From positions 65,450,181-65,514,180 of the forward strand of contig NC_058340.1 of assembly GCF_905475395.1 (NCBI RefSeq): 64,000 nt of DNA, in the 5' to 3' direction. Both the position numbers and the translations under genes were made by a program. The stretch comes from Chrysoperla carnea (taxonomy: Eukaryota; Arthropoda; Insecta; Neuroptera; Chrysopidae). This document shows positions 1 through 12,070 of the stretch, piece after piece. The notes under the pieces are model-generated. The model did no database searches. It saw only the letters and a list, made by a program, of their open reading frames with translations, and was not told where the DNA came from. Positions within the stretch are counted from its first letter, which is position 1; each line of letters opens with the position of its first letter.

Positions 1-53
1 TTGCAAACTAAAAATAGTGTTGATGTTGTTCTAACCATTATTGTTGTCAAACA

Positions 54-96
54 ATGGCAAATGAAAAGAAAATTGTCTGGGGAAAAACAGATGATA
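54..96 (+). CDS. GNAT-like gene, coding exon 1
   Basis: Encodes the first 14 residues and one extra base (phase 1). The donor GTAAGT follows position 96. Confidence 0.6.
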
Positions 97-3032
97 GTAA
101 GTGAAAATATTTCTATTTTTATTTTTTATTTTTATCTGAAATTTTATTTCTTATCAAAGTTTTTGCTTCGTATTCTGCAAAATAACACTCTGATAAGTAA
201 ATAAATTAATTCAAATTATCTAATATTTCAAAAATCTTTTCTTAAAGAATGCTCAATAACAGCTCGGATTTTGACGATTTTTCAAGTTCAAGTTCAGTTA
301 AAATATATTTTTTGTGGAAACCCATGACGCAAAAGTCATTTTTTGATATAAGTTGCAAATATATTGTTTAAACAATATAAATATCTAGCAGTTATCCACG
401 TTATAGCCTTCAATTCTCTTAGATTCCCTTTTGTTCACTATTTAATGGATTTTAACTGTTATTGCGAATCCCTAATTACTTTGAAAAGAAATACGGCCAT
501 GACACTTGCTGATAATGTAGCATTTAATAGATGAAAAAAATTTTTAAAATCGGTTACGTAGTGAACTCGAAAATGACGGCTTTCATCCCCTATTTCACCC
601 TTTTAGGGTATGAATTTCGAAAAATTCTTTCTTAAATGACATCTACAGTATAAAATCAATATCCTCTCGAAATTTCAAACTTCTATCATTAGCAATTTAG
701 GATTGGCATCGATATATCAATCGCGGCATTGTCTGTTCCTCCTCCAGATTATTTCCCTTCTTCTGATTTTAAACAATATACAAAAATAATCATTTTGAAA
801 AAAAAAATTATCCAAATCGGAGCTATTATTGAGGACTTTCGAGTAAAAACATTCATTGATGCGACTAATGTCAAAGAAACATAATTTTTCCATATTTTTA
901 TCTCAAATTTTCAAAGACGTTATTATATTCGACAGAATATTATTGTATTTATGAAATGCAGCGTGCGTAAAGCAGTAATTACCGCCAACCTACGATAAAT
1001 AATTTTTGTACTATTACTAATTATATTATCGTTACTAAAATTACTTCTTATATTATAATTATTTATTTATTTATTTACAAAACTGTAATTAACATATTTT
1101 AAAACAAATTTTATATATATTTTCAGATCTATTTGAATTTGTTACACTTTTGACGACTGGTGATGATGCTCCAAATGATTTATTGAATCAAGCACTTGAT
1201 TTAACTAGAAATACATTTTGTCAAGATGAAACGATCTCAATTTGTTCTGGTGTTTCAATTAATCCAGCGGCTGCAGAAGAATTAGTTGAATTATCACGAG
1301 TTACAGCAAACGATGGTCTTACAATTGTGGCAATTGAAAAAGCTACAGGAAAAGTTGCTTCAGTTTTGTTTAATAAGCTTCAAGTAAGAATGAATCACTT
1401 AATAATCTTTTTTGGAAGATTCTATATACTTAAAAAAATGTTTTTGGTGACATCTTCCAGCCAAACCTTAGGGAACCTAGTTACAGGTACATTGTCCCTT
1501 CCGGTTTATCTATTTTCCCTTAAATTACTTTTTGCAAAATATCAGCAATATAGCATAAAGTAATTGCTGCAAAGTTAATTAATCCAAACAAACTTTTCTG
1601 GTCTTCGAGAAAAATCGAGCCTAAGCTTATCTTCCTGTAGCTCTCAAATCTTTGGATCGAGTTTTAAACAATGCATTGTAGAAAAAGCATAAAAAACGGG
1701 ATGATTCTAGGAAGTTTGAAGAGCGGTGAGAAATTTCTGTGCCGACTATCCAGAAACAGTATTTCAGACAAGAAACTTTAGCGAATACACTCGCATCTTA
1801 AATCTGTAATCAAATCCTGCAAGTTTAGCAGTTAATCCACTTTCCGGTTGCCGATTTAGATGAAGTATGGTTTGTTTTTTTATAAGGAACATTTTTTACA
1901 TTTAATTTAACTATTGTTCTATCTCTAACGGTTTACCAGATGGGTCCTACGGACTTAAGACCCAATTGACCTATGTTGCTCATTTACGAACTTAGCATCA
2001 CTTTTTACGTCCTGAGCACGCTATAATTTCAGATTTATATCTCTTTTCGTTTTTGAGTTATCGTGCCCACAGATGGACAGACAGATGAACAGCGACGACA
2101 ACCGACAGACAGACAACCGAAAAAGGACTAATTAGGTGATTTTATGAACACATATGCCAAAATTTTTGTTCATAGCACTAATATTGTTTCGCCTTACAAA
2201 CTTGGAACTAAATTTAGTGTACCTTGGTCCTTGATATATTTCATATATACATGGTATAATAATTTTTAATGGCCAAGCTTTTTATTGTACTAAAAAGTAT
2301 AAAATAATTTTTTCTATGAGTCACCCATACACGACTATTGGTAAAATCTTGAGACACTTCGCTTTTACAAATAGGCTGGTGAGTGACTCATAGAAAAAAT
2401 TATTTCTACTTTTTAGTACAATAAAAGCATGTGTTTTAAAAAGAATTTGTTTTTGTTGAGTTTACTCTTAGACGCACAAAATTTATAAATACTTATTTTA
2501 TCGAAAATGATTAATGTCGAAGCGAATTTTTCTTTTTTCTTCATATTAATTCGAGTTTTTTTTTTTGTAGGTAAAGCCCGCACCCAATGAAATACCGTTT
2601 TACACAGCATTCATACAATCAATAAAACAAAAACCCGCCATAGACCTAATAAATTTTATGCTAGAAGTGGATGAAAAAATTAACTTATACGAACATTACA
2701 AGACTGATTGTTTATTAGAAAATATGTTTCTAATAACACATAAAAATTATCGTGGAAAAAATTTAGCTGGAGGAGTTACAGAAGCTACATTACGTTTAGC
2801 ACAAGCTATCAATAATCGAGAATATGATGTTGAAAAATATAAAAATATTACAATTGGTGCTGCAAATGCAATAGCTACCGGAAATTTATCAAGACATGTT
2901 TTTGTGGATAAAGTTAAATATGATTGTTTATTAGATGTGAATTCAAGTGAATTTGTATTTAATGGAAACAAAATAACAGATATTTTACCAGAACAAAAAC
3001 TTATTTCTGTTGTTGCGAAAAGAATTGAATAA
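54..3032 (+). CDS. GNAT-family N-acetyltransferase-like protein, three exons, complete
   Basis: Exons 54-96, 1127-1383 and 2571-3032 join in frame across GT-AG introns into 253 residues. The product looks like an insect GNAT acyl-CoA N-acyltransferase, the superfamily that includes the arylalkylamine N-acetyltransferases. The best visible signature is in the last exon, where YRGKNLAGGVTEATLRLAQ fits the acetyl-CoA-binding motif A (R/Q-x-x-G-x-G/A) followed by a helix. The middle exon has the family-like layout of an acidic N-terminal helix and a short strand (TIVAIEKATGKVASVLFNKLQ). The length is typical of insect AANAT-like proteins. There is no signal peptide or membrane segment, so it is probably cytosolic. 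The start at 54 is the first ATG in frame and gives MANEKKIVWGKTDD. Upstream 5' UTR or extra exons may lie left of the window. The acyl acceptor cannot be deduced. GNAT assignment rests on motif recognition, not a search. Confidence 0.72.
97..1126 (+). other. GNAT-like gene intron 1
   Basis: AT-rich intron of about 1.0 kb. I see no repeat family, RNA gene or other exon in it. Confidence 0.6.
1127..1383 (+). CDS. GNAT-like gene, coding exon 2
   Basis: The acceptor TTTTCAG ends at 1126 and the donor GTAAGA starts at 1384. The exon restores the split Asn codon and ends in phase 0 at Leu-Gln. Reading past the donor quickly turns into intron-like sequence. Confidence 0.72.
1868..2265 (+). repeat. 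R1 dispersed repeat, copy in GNAT intron 2
   Basis: Shares an ordered block of sequence with seven other places in the window: a segment reading CTATGTTGCTCATTTACG, a run of GACAGACAGAC-type units, TTATGAACAC, TTACAAACTTGG and an end at CATGGTATAA. No protein is encoded. This copy lacks the outer 5' part seen at 8932-9600. Confidence 0.75.
2277..2428. mobile_element. Palindromic MITE-like element in GNAT intron 2
   Basis: Two arms of about 46 bp (2277-2323 and 2383-2428) are inverted copies with only a few differences, around a 59-bp centre. The outer ends read GCTTTTATTGTAC. A single-arm relative occurs near 48510-48545. Flanking target duplications are not clear. Confidence 0.65.
2571..3032 (+). 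CDS. GNAT-like gene, coding exon 3 with acetyl-CoA-binding motif
   Basis: A T-rich tract and TTGTAG precede 2571. The exon opens with VKPAPNEIPFYTAFIQSIKQ, so it begins 87 bases before its first internal ATG at 2658. It contains the RGKNLA motif and ends at a TAA at 3030-3032. Confidence 0.75.
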   Translation, partial: VKPAPNEIPFYTAFIQSIKQKPAIDLINFMLEVDEKINLYEHYKTDCLLENMFLITHKNYRGKNLAGGVTEATLRLAQAINNREYDVEKYKNITIGAANAIATGNLSRHVFVDKVKYDCLLDVNSSEFVFNGNKITDILPEQKLISVVAKRIE

Positions 3033-3636
3033 ATTGGATCATTTAATGTACTTTGTTTTTTAATCAATTTTTTTTTCCATAGTATTTAAAAACAATATTA
3101 AAGATTGTCGTTTTCTAAAAATTCAATGAAACTCAAAAATTTGCTGATTAAATACCATTTCCAATTAGTACGAGGTACGGCGGAAGCAATTTAAGATCCA
3201 GAAAACTTATAGTAGGGGGAAATATGTAATTAAATTTGGTTTATTTTGTTAAATTTGACTTTTGGGAAGTTTCTGCGATTACTTCCACTGAAATTTCTCC
3301 GTGATATCGCCATTCAAATTCGATTTTGGCCTGTATTTATGAAACTTCTCGTTCAATCGTCAAAGTGATCCAATTTTTGCATTCTTTTGGGTCAAAAATA
3401 CTCTAGAAATTGATTTTCATCCAAATTGGAATACAAAAATTAGATTTATTTAACGATAGGGTCACTAGTTTTTAAGATATCATCTAAAATTGTGTACGAA
3501 ACGTGTTATTTCGGAACGTTTTATTTCGGAAACGATTTATTTCGGAAAATACCCAAATCATTTTCAAATAAGCTAGATTTGTTGATTTTACGATTAAGCG
3601 ACAATTGACTAAAGTTATTGCTCAGGAAGATCAACA

Positions 3637-3923
3637 TTAGCATGATTAGATTGGAAAATGGCTGTCTGTGAAACTTTTTCAAACCATTCCCAAAATGTTC
3701 TTCGGATCGTTCTGATCAAAAACTCTCACCTCCACAAAATTTTTACGAGCAGTCTCAAACGTCCACAAATGGAGTTTTTGAGGTACTGACGATCAAAGTC
3801 CATAGCTCGAAAACTGTTTGTAGAAAAATTTTGTGGCCATAAGAACTTTTGATCAAAACAACATTTTGGGGCAGTTTAAAAAAGTTTCACATAAAGCCAT
3901 TTTCCTATCTAATCGTGCGGTCT
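3637..3923. mobile_element. Palindromic MITE-like element
   Basis: The left end (GATTAGATTGGAAAATGGC, then GTGAAACTTTTTCAAA and CCAAAATGTT) is repeated in inverted order at the right end, finishing in GCCATTTTCCTATCTAATC. Arms are about 65 bp with scattered substitutions. There is no ORF. Confidence 0.65.
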
Positions 3924-6900
3924 CCTTGTTTGTACTCTATCAGAAACTACTCTGAAACCTCAGAAACCACTTAAAATGAATACAATAATTCAACTATTCC
4001 ATGTAATTACTTACTTTAACTTTATTTTATGTTTCGGAGCAAATTTCGCGATGACCTTTCACTCGATTCGTACTTGCAAGATCTCATGAGATACAATCAA
4101 TTGAAATTAATAAAATTCGATTTCGATATCTGAAATAAGTAACACGAAAAGGACAGTTAAATAAAACCATTTACAAAGTCTAACCTAATAAAAGTATGTT
4201 AATTAACAATAAATTTCGCACTTTTATTACGTTCGTTTCTAAAAATATATGAAATTTTAGAAAACAAAACGATTTGTTGATTTACATTTTTTTTTCTAGC
4301 TTGGATTTATTAAAATAAATACAATTTTATTTAGTGAGAGATACAAAACATTAATTTTACGATCGTAAAATCCTACAATATATTTTAACAATTTTAATAT
4401 GGTACAGCATTGACGAAAATCTTTATTATTTTTACGGGAACGCGTTATTAAAATCGCTTTTTTTATTTTAAATTTTAATCGTTATAGATCAAGAATCAGA
4501 CGAAGTATTTGACAGTCATTTCAGAACGAATTTTCATAGTCGAAGAATTCTCTTTTAGATTAAATTTTAGTTAGGAGTAAATTATAAGATCTTTTGTACT
4601 GCGATCAGTTTGATCATTTCGTCCCAATTGGTGGTGTCGTTTGAGAGGGAGTGTGTGTTCCTGTTTCCTACTCTTCAACATAAAATCTACAGAGATATTT
4701 CCCTGTGTGATTGATTTTAGGCATATGCTCATTGGCTTTACTCCTAAGTATTCTCAGATAATTTTTCCTCAGTTTTAAAAGCTCTGAAGCTTTTTTAATT
4801 CGCCTTATTAGCTTGGTATGTATCCACTTATCTATGTTGCGAACTCTTTGAACGTGATTTTCATTTTTCCCTCACTTCAAAACGTCGAATTGAATTGAAA
4901 TTTCTCAAGGTTTTCAAGGGCCGCTGGCAGTATAATAATTTGTCCGATTTTCCTGATCAGGATCTTCCTAATTAAGGATTAACTAAAAAATATTTGATGG
5001 TGGAAGCGCAGATAACATTCCAGAATATGAATTAAAAAAATATCAATGATTTATTCATAAATTTGAAGGCCCGTCAAAATTGAAGTCCCCGGCAATGAAA
5101 ATTTTCGTAGGGGAAAAATACGTTTGATACGATCTTGACAACAGTGTCTCAAATTTCTTGATGTTCTGAAATAATTATCAAATGCTACGCCTGCAACTAA
5201 ACCTTTTATTAGTTATTTACAAAATAAAAACACAATATTTTTTTAATATCATTTTTCAAACCAAAAATATATGAAATTATAAAACTTTTTTTTATATAAT
5301 TAATGACTATGGTCCATCCCTTTTCGTTAACCTAGTTAACAGTGTGAGGTCATTATTTGAAACCGTCTGGATATTAATTTTATTATTTAATATCAAAAAT
5401 ATATTATAAAACAACATTTTCTCCATAAATTATAAAACAAATGCCAAATATTTGAAAGACGCATTAATTTTTTTGATAATATAAATAGGTAGTGTTTTCA
5501 AAAATTTATATATTATTTTGATATTTGTTTTTTGAATATTTATTTATTATATATAGCACCTACTCAATTTTTATTTTGTTTTTCCAGTTAATAATATGTC
5601 TCAAAGAAAATAGGACTCATTCGCGCAAACTTAAAAATTCAATATGAATTCCCGATAGTTTACAGTAATCATAGCCGAAATTCTATGTAGTAAATAGCAT
5701 TTTTGGGGGGAAGCCCAGCTCCTTGGCTACTGTTAGGATGGTCAACGATAAGTTTAAATTTGAAAAGGCGGGATACTACCCCTTCTGAAAAGACCGCCAT
5801 CTTGGTTTAACGAAAAAAGTACCGAGAGAACTTTGAACAGAGAATAAAACTTTCTACAAAAAAGGTCCTGTACTTTTAAACAATCTACTGGAAAATTATT
5901 GCAAAATTTTAAACAAATAATTTTGAAAATTTACGATGCTTACATTGCATTGTATTTATGTTTTAGAGGCGCATAAGCTGCTTTTAAATTGCGCAACTTT
6001 GGCGACCTCTGGCGTGAGAACAACGAGTCATAGTAAACAATTGTTTAGACAAATGTTATTGCCCGTTATGCCTGTTTCACATCCAATAAATCGATATTTA
6101 GAGTAAAAAGTGGTTCAGGACTCTATACTAGACAAAAATCAAATATATTCGGGAACGGTTTGTGGGTTTTTATATACTTTTCGGTAGTGAGCTAAGTAAA
6201 GGAAATTCCTGATCTTTGTACCTTTGTTATAATTCGTTTAGAATTATCCATTGAAGGAACCCCAACAGTCAATATAAGCCAATTTTTGGGATAAATAATT
6301 TGGGATAAGTTTTTAGACTACTAGGCCTGATATAGGTCTGCGCTTAGCAAGTATTAAGCCTGAAATAAACTCTTTAGATCGAGATTCGAAGTGAAATAGA
6401 CTAGAGGGATACATAACAAAATCGAATTTTAAACCAATTAAATTCTTGAATGCAGATTCTAGAATGTAGTGAGATGTGCTTATAGTATTTATGAAAAAAT
6501 TGCAATTTTATCGCTTTCAGGGATAATTCTTTTATGTTTATTTCTAAGTTTGTGCGTTCAGCAGTTGTTTTATAAAAGGTTGAATAAAATGTGAAAATTA
6601 CTGCTCGGTACCTAAGCAAATTACATTTTTTTCTTCTTAGCACTTTCAATTTTTAGTATGTCAATCAAGTGTTAAAGTTTTTGATTATTTTTTCTAATAA
6701 AAAATAATTTGTAGGATTATTTATGAGTAGGCTGAAAAAGCCTGTATAAAAGATAATAAGATTTATTACAATATATATATCTACAATATATATATATACG
6801 AATATAAAATATTTTAAATTGAAAATGAGTTTAAAAAAATTTCCGTAGCACTAAATCCGTATACAACATCGTTTGTGATTTATTGATATAAATTTGTATT

Positions 6901-7311
6901 AATATTCATTTTGGCAAACATTAAAAACTTGATGGCATAGCTTCCAAACTTTATAATCATCATTAAATAAAATGATATGTATATTAACAATACCTCCTTA
7001 TTCATGGCCATCATCTCACTCAAATCGTTTTATCAAAATCAGTCGTCAATCATTAGGAAAGAAATTTGTTTTTTTATTTTTTTTAAATTTTAAATTCGTG
7101 TCCTCGTTATGATAAATAGATATAACTATGGATGTATTAATTATTTTGCTTACGTTATTACGATCTTAATTCTATCGTCATACGAAATCTTAATTCTATT
7201 GACACGGAAAAAGCCGTAATATACGCTTTTTATTTGATGCAATTTATCATAAGAAGTTTATTAAAAAAAACTATGTAGTTTTATGTATAGGTATATCGAA
7301 AAAATTATACT

Positions 7312-7445
7312 TTTAAATGTCCTAGCGCTTAAACGGATGAACTGATTTTAATTTTTTTGGTTTTATTTGAAAGGTAATTTAACGGAGTGTGTTCTTAGCT
7401 ATGTTTCAAGTGCAAGTTTAGGGTTACATACCCGAAAAAAAAAAA
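7312..7445 (+). repeat. R2 dispersed repeat, copy 1
   Basis: Contains an ordered set of blocks (AAACGGATGAACTGATTT, AAGGTAATTTAACGGAG, GTGTTCTTAGCTATGTTTCAA) also seen at about 31970-32170 and, inverted, at about 53395-53590. Non-coding. Confidence 0.6.
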
Positions 7446-7749
7446 TAAAAATTGGCGATGATCTTCAAAATAAATTCAGTTTGGAAAAGGCATGACATAT
7501 AATTTTAACATATAAATAATTAATATGGAAATGAATGGTCAAATAAAAATGACTCAATTCATTTCGAAAAGTGAAATGGTAAAATAATTAGGTAATTCAA
7601 AAAAACAAACTCAACTCAAATATTTCAATTTTAATTAAAATATTTCCAAAAATTGGTCCCAAAAAATGATAGCTCTCTAAGCATCCTTTTCATTTCATTT
7701 GAAGTCCTTGATCATCACTTTGATATTGATTTAAGAAGGAGTGTTATAA

Positions 7750-7870
7750 GTTTAAAATGTTTATCTGTGCGTCTATGTTTCTGAGTGGCATCGTAGCCCG
7801 TAAACGGTCGAACTGACTTGATTGAGAACATTTTATAGTCAAGTTTACAAAAATCGGTTTACAAGAATTA
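7750..7870 (+). repeat. R2-related repeat fragment
   Basis: Has the typical block TGTGCGTCTATGTTTCTGAG followed by GTAAACGGTCGAACTGA, a diverged version of the R2 core. Weaker match than the other copies. Confidence 0.4.
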
Positions 7871-8931
7871 AATCGGGGGTTTTTTTAATTTTGTAAATTT
7901 TACTTGTTATTAACTTTATTTTTAACATCATATTTTATTTTTATTTTCTACACGAGCTAAAAGCGTTTCTAAAATCGAGCTTTTCTAAAAGAGCTAAAAA
8001 TTTTCAAACACCTAATGTGATTATCATTAAATACCTAAGAGCTATCCGCAAACAAATGATCTTCATTTTAAACTTTCTTAAAAATTTAACGAAATTTCTA
8101 TTATATACTAATTTAATCTATATTGTTTTGACCTATAATTTAAAATTTTTAGGTAAAGCAAAACTGCGAACGAAACAATTTCATGCATCATTAAAAAAAA
8201 CACCATCCATCATAAATCAAAATTCTACACGCAAAATATTATTTATTAAAATGGCTGTGAATGTGATGTAGATAGTTTTAATTGTAAAGATACTTAAAAA
8301 TATCTTAAATAAATCAAATAAACGAATAATTGTTATTGAAAACAATAAACAACATAGAAGTGTCTGTCTACGTGGTTGTTCGGTGTGCTTTCTATATGTT
8401 TTATAATTGAGAATAATTTTCTTTTGCAACGTTGAACACGCATTAAACAACGATGCCAATATATTAATTAATTATCGTATACAAAACTTTTGAAACATTC
8501 TCTTGATATATTCAAAATAACAAAATATATTATTGCACTGAAATATTTATATTACAGAATGTTACAAGTGCAACGCAACGAATGTAATGCACCTTTTTAT
8601 GCGAATTGCCGAAGGAAATTAAGCTATTCCTTTTGTACTGATGATAGAAGTTTGAACAAATTTCTTCAAATGTTCATCGATCCTACCTAATAGATGTCAA
8701 AAATGTTCCAGTCGCAATTGAAGTCTGATTTGAATAAAATTTGGTATCAAGAAGGGTTTTGGTATTTAAAAGATCAAGATCGTTAATGAGAAAAATCGAG
8801 AAATAAACAAGGTTGTGGAAAAAATTTATTTTCTACTTTTCAATTCGTTTAAGTCTAGGTACTTTCTAATCTATTTGATACATAAAAGCTTTTTATTTAT
8901 TACCACTTCTTCATATAGATACCGCCATGTA

Positions 8932-9600
8932 AAAAGGGCTTTTTTTAATAATTAATATGTCGTAAACCCTACAGAGAATTGACTTGAAATTTATACAGAA
9001 GGCGTATTAAATACTCATTAATTGACACACAAAAGTCTCAGGTTGTTGTAACACGTTTTGGTATCGAAACGCCTTAAAGTTGATTTTATACCATGCATAT
9101 ATGTAATATGCAAGGTATACTAAGTTTAGTCCCAAGTTTGTAACGCTTAGAAATATTGATGCTACCAACAAAATTTTGGTATAGGTGTTCATAAAATCAC
9201 CTAATTAGTCCATTTCCGGTTGTCCGTCCGTCGGTCCGTCCGCCCGTCTGTGAGCACGATAACTCAAAAACGAAAAAAGATATCAAGCTAAAATTTTACA
9301 GCGTAAAATCGTCAATTGGGTCTTTGCCTATGGGTCAGTAGGACCCATCTTGTAAACCGTTAGAGAAAGAACAAAAGTTTAAATGTAAAAAATGTTCCTT
9401 ATAAAAAAATAAACAACTTTTGTTCGAAACATTTTTTCGTAAACATCACTGTTTACCCGTGAGAGCGCAAATTAGGCGTAAGCAGTGTAGTATGTAATTG
9501 TATATGTATGTGCAATGTGATAGAGTAATCAACACTATTTATGCTTGGTATTTCAACAATTAACTCAGTCAATTGTTTGTTTTCACTTGTTATGATTAAA
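8932..9600 (-). repeat. R1 dispersed repeat, longest copy
   Basis: The most complete R1 copy. In element orientation it runs from CAATTGACTGAGTTAATTG through CCTAATTTGCGCTCTCACGG, the AACATTTTT block, GGACGGAC-type simple runs, TTATGAACACC and the CATGGTATAA block, to GTTTCGATACCAAAACGTG and TGACACACAAAAG (inverted). About 670 bp. The small ORF across it at 9007-9192 is not conserved as protein between copies. Confidence 0.75.
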
Positions 9601-10308
9601 ATTAATCGAACTTCCAAACGATTCCACAATTTATATTATTCATGCCGCTGCAACTTATGATTCTATATCATAGATTTTTTTCAAAGCAATACGTTAGCGG
9701 GAAAGTGCTCATACTTTTGTTTTAGGAATATTACTATCCAAAATTGTTGTTTTGGTAGACTACATATCGTTTGTAACACTCTGTACCTAAAAAAAATAAA
9801 CTACTAAACAATATCATTCTAAAAAAACATTGTTTTATCTACATGAACGGTTGGATGACCAACGTATGTACTAAAACACAATTTTCATATTATTTATCAG
9901 GATTTTTCATTTTATTTTTTCAAATTTCTATTAGAAATTTATTATTTTCGCCCCGAAAATTGCAATCAATAACTTTATATTAACGTGTTAATAACGTCTT
10001 AAAAAATAAACTTTTCTTGTATTTATTTTCGGTCTCATATTTTCAGAAATATTTGCAAAATTTTAGAGACAATACTTCAAGGGAAATGAGAGAAAACTGA
10101 GGAAGGGATTAATATTTATACCAAAACCATATTCAGAGAAGTTAACCAGCTAAAGGTACAAAAACAGAATTACCTCGAGTATCGCCTTAGTTTAAATATC
10201 TCGAAGTTGTGGATGCTAAAAATCAATTTAAGACAGCTCAATCGTGAAAAGGCTTTTCTTAGGAATTCAATAAAATTGAAGTGTAATATTAAAACAATCC
10301 AAGACTAA

Positions 10309-10575
10309 AGTGACCTATGTTGCTCCTTTACGAACTCGGCCTCACTTTTTACGCCCTGAACACGCTATTAATATTTCAGCTTGATATCTCTTTTTGAGTT
10401 ATCGTAGCGACAGTCAGGCAGACAGACAGACATTCAGAAGGACAATCGCTCAAATGGATTTTGTGAACACCTATATACCAAAATTTTGTTCTTAGTATCA
10501 ATATTTTTAAGCGTTACAAACTTGGGACTAAACTTAGTATACCTTGATATATTTCATATATACATGGTATAAAAA
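10309..10575 (+). repeat. R1 dispersed repeat, internal fragment
   Basis: Starts at GACCTATGTTGCTCCTTTACG, includes the GACAGACAGACA run and the TTACAAACTTGGGACTAAAC block, and ends at CATGGTATAA. Confidence 0.72.
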
Positions 10576-11931
10576 CCATTTACAAATTTGCAATTGTATG
10601 TGTGTGTTGAGATGACAATGTCTTAGTATTGTATACTGTTATCACAAATAGTGCAAGAATATAAGAGCATATTTTTATAGACTTGGTATAACTATAAGAG
10701 TGAAATACCTTAAAGAATGATATTTACGATGAAGGGTTGGAAATCAAAAATTCGAGGTAGAAAGCCCAGGGAAGCCCTTTTAAGTGAAGCAAAAGTCCTT
10801 CACAGGTCGTAGACCCAAAGATCTATTTATCTATATTTGCTACAAATATAAGATCAAAAATAATTCAAGCACTTTTTGATCTGACTAGGAAAAGTCTTAT
10901 CCATGCATTGTCTTAACTTTTTATTTTTTTTTTTTTCTTTAATTTTATTTTAACATTAAAATAATGATTCCTTTTGGTTTGTTGCACAGATCGTCCGTCC
11001 GTCGGTATATATCTACCTATATAATTTGTATATGAAAAGAGAAGAAGTTTTTCTTTGGCATAAAGCCATCATCATACAAACTTAGAATAGAATCTAACTA
11101 ATCTGATGTCGCCTATGTAATCACAATCATTTAATCTTCGACCTAAGAGTATTGTGACCTTTTCGTCATTCCAAATGTAAAATTAATGTTAAAATGTTTA
11201 AATAATACATGTATATAATATAAAACAAAGGAGACAGTAATTCAACTGCCTGACACTATTACTTAAAATATTTTTATGTTTAATTTATATAATATTATTT
11301 TTTTTGGTACTTAAATGTTTGTCGTTGTTGAGATCAAAAATTTGGGCACATACTTTATTGAAAACAATTTGTCTTTATGTTGATTGGTAATTTGTAAAAA
11401 TCATTGGTATCGCCAAGAAGAATAGATATAACTGACAATATACTTCTGATTTCGAAATTCCTCATTTTAGTTTTTGTGTTTCCTTTTGCATATTTTTAGT
11501 GTGTAGGTAAACGTATGTTTATTATTGGAGAGTACAGAGGTGGATTAAAAAATTTTGCACCCGTGGACAGTTTAAAAAAAATAGCGCTCTCCGTAATTAA
11601 AATCTATCGATAAATCTCGTTTTTTTTTTTTTAATTCTATAGTTTCAAGTTTTTTTTTTTAGAATATGTAAAACCGTGTTGGTTGGCCGAGGCTGTTCAC
11701 GGATTCGAGTTGTCGTTTGAAATAAGATCGTAGATGGATATATTCGCCCAAAAATACTTTTGTAAATCAACAGAATTCATCGTTACTATATAACATACTC
11801 CCTCTATTTTGAACTTCTTCGAGTGTTCAAATTAATCAAACTAATTTTATTAAAAAATTTGAGATGATTTCGCAATGATTTATGATTAAATTTTTGATGA
11901 ACGAGTCCATTCTTTAATATAATATATAGCT

Positions 11932-12070
11932 GAATGTTCGATTTACATCTAGGCATATAAATATCAATTTCATATAACACCTATAATACCTCTTACTTAG
12001 ATGCATTGCTTAATGCATGTATTCTGTAATACTCGTGATATTTATATGCCTAGATGTAAATCGAACATTC
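11932..12070. repeat. Perfect 35-bp inverted repeat with 69-bp spacer
   Basis: The arms 11932-11966 and 12036-12070 are exact reverse complements over 35 bases; outer ends read GAATGTTCGATTTACATC. Everything nearby is diverged, so exact identity suggests recent origin or selection. It may be a young MITE or snap-back element. The transcript would form a long hairpin. Confidence 0.85.

Noticed and set aside
8017-8271. 84-residue + strand ORF with an AG acceptor-like site near 8152
   Set aside because: Could be a terminal exon, but no partner exon, motif or family resemblance was found.
9007-9192. 61-residue ORF with hydrophobic segment
   Set aside because: Lies within the R1 repeat and is not preserved in the other copies.
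9219-9255. Short GTCCGTCC/GTCGGTCC repeats that could suggest a CRISPR-like or minisatellite array
   Set aside because: It is a simple-repeat tract internal to R1, with no spacers.
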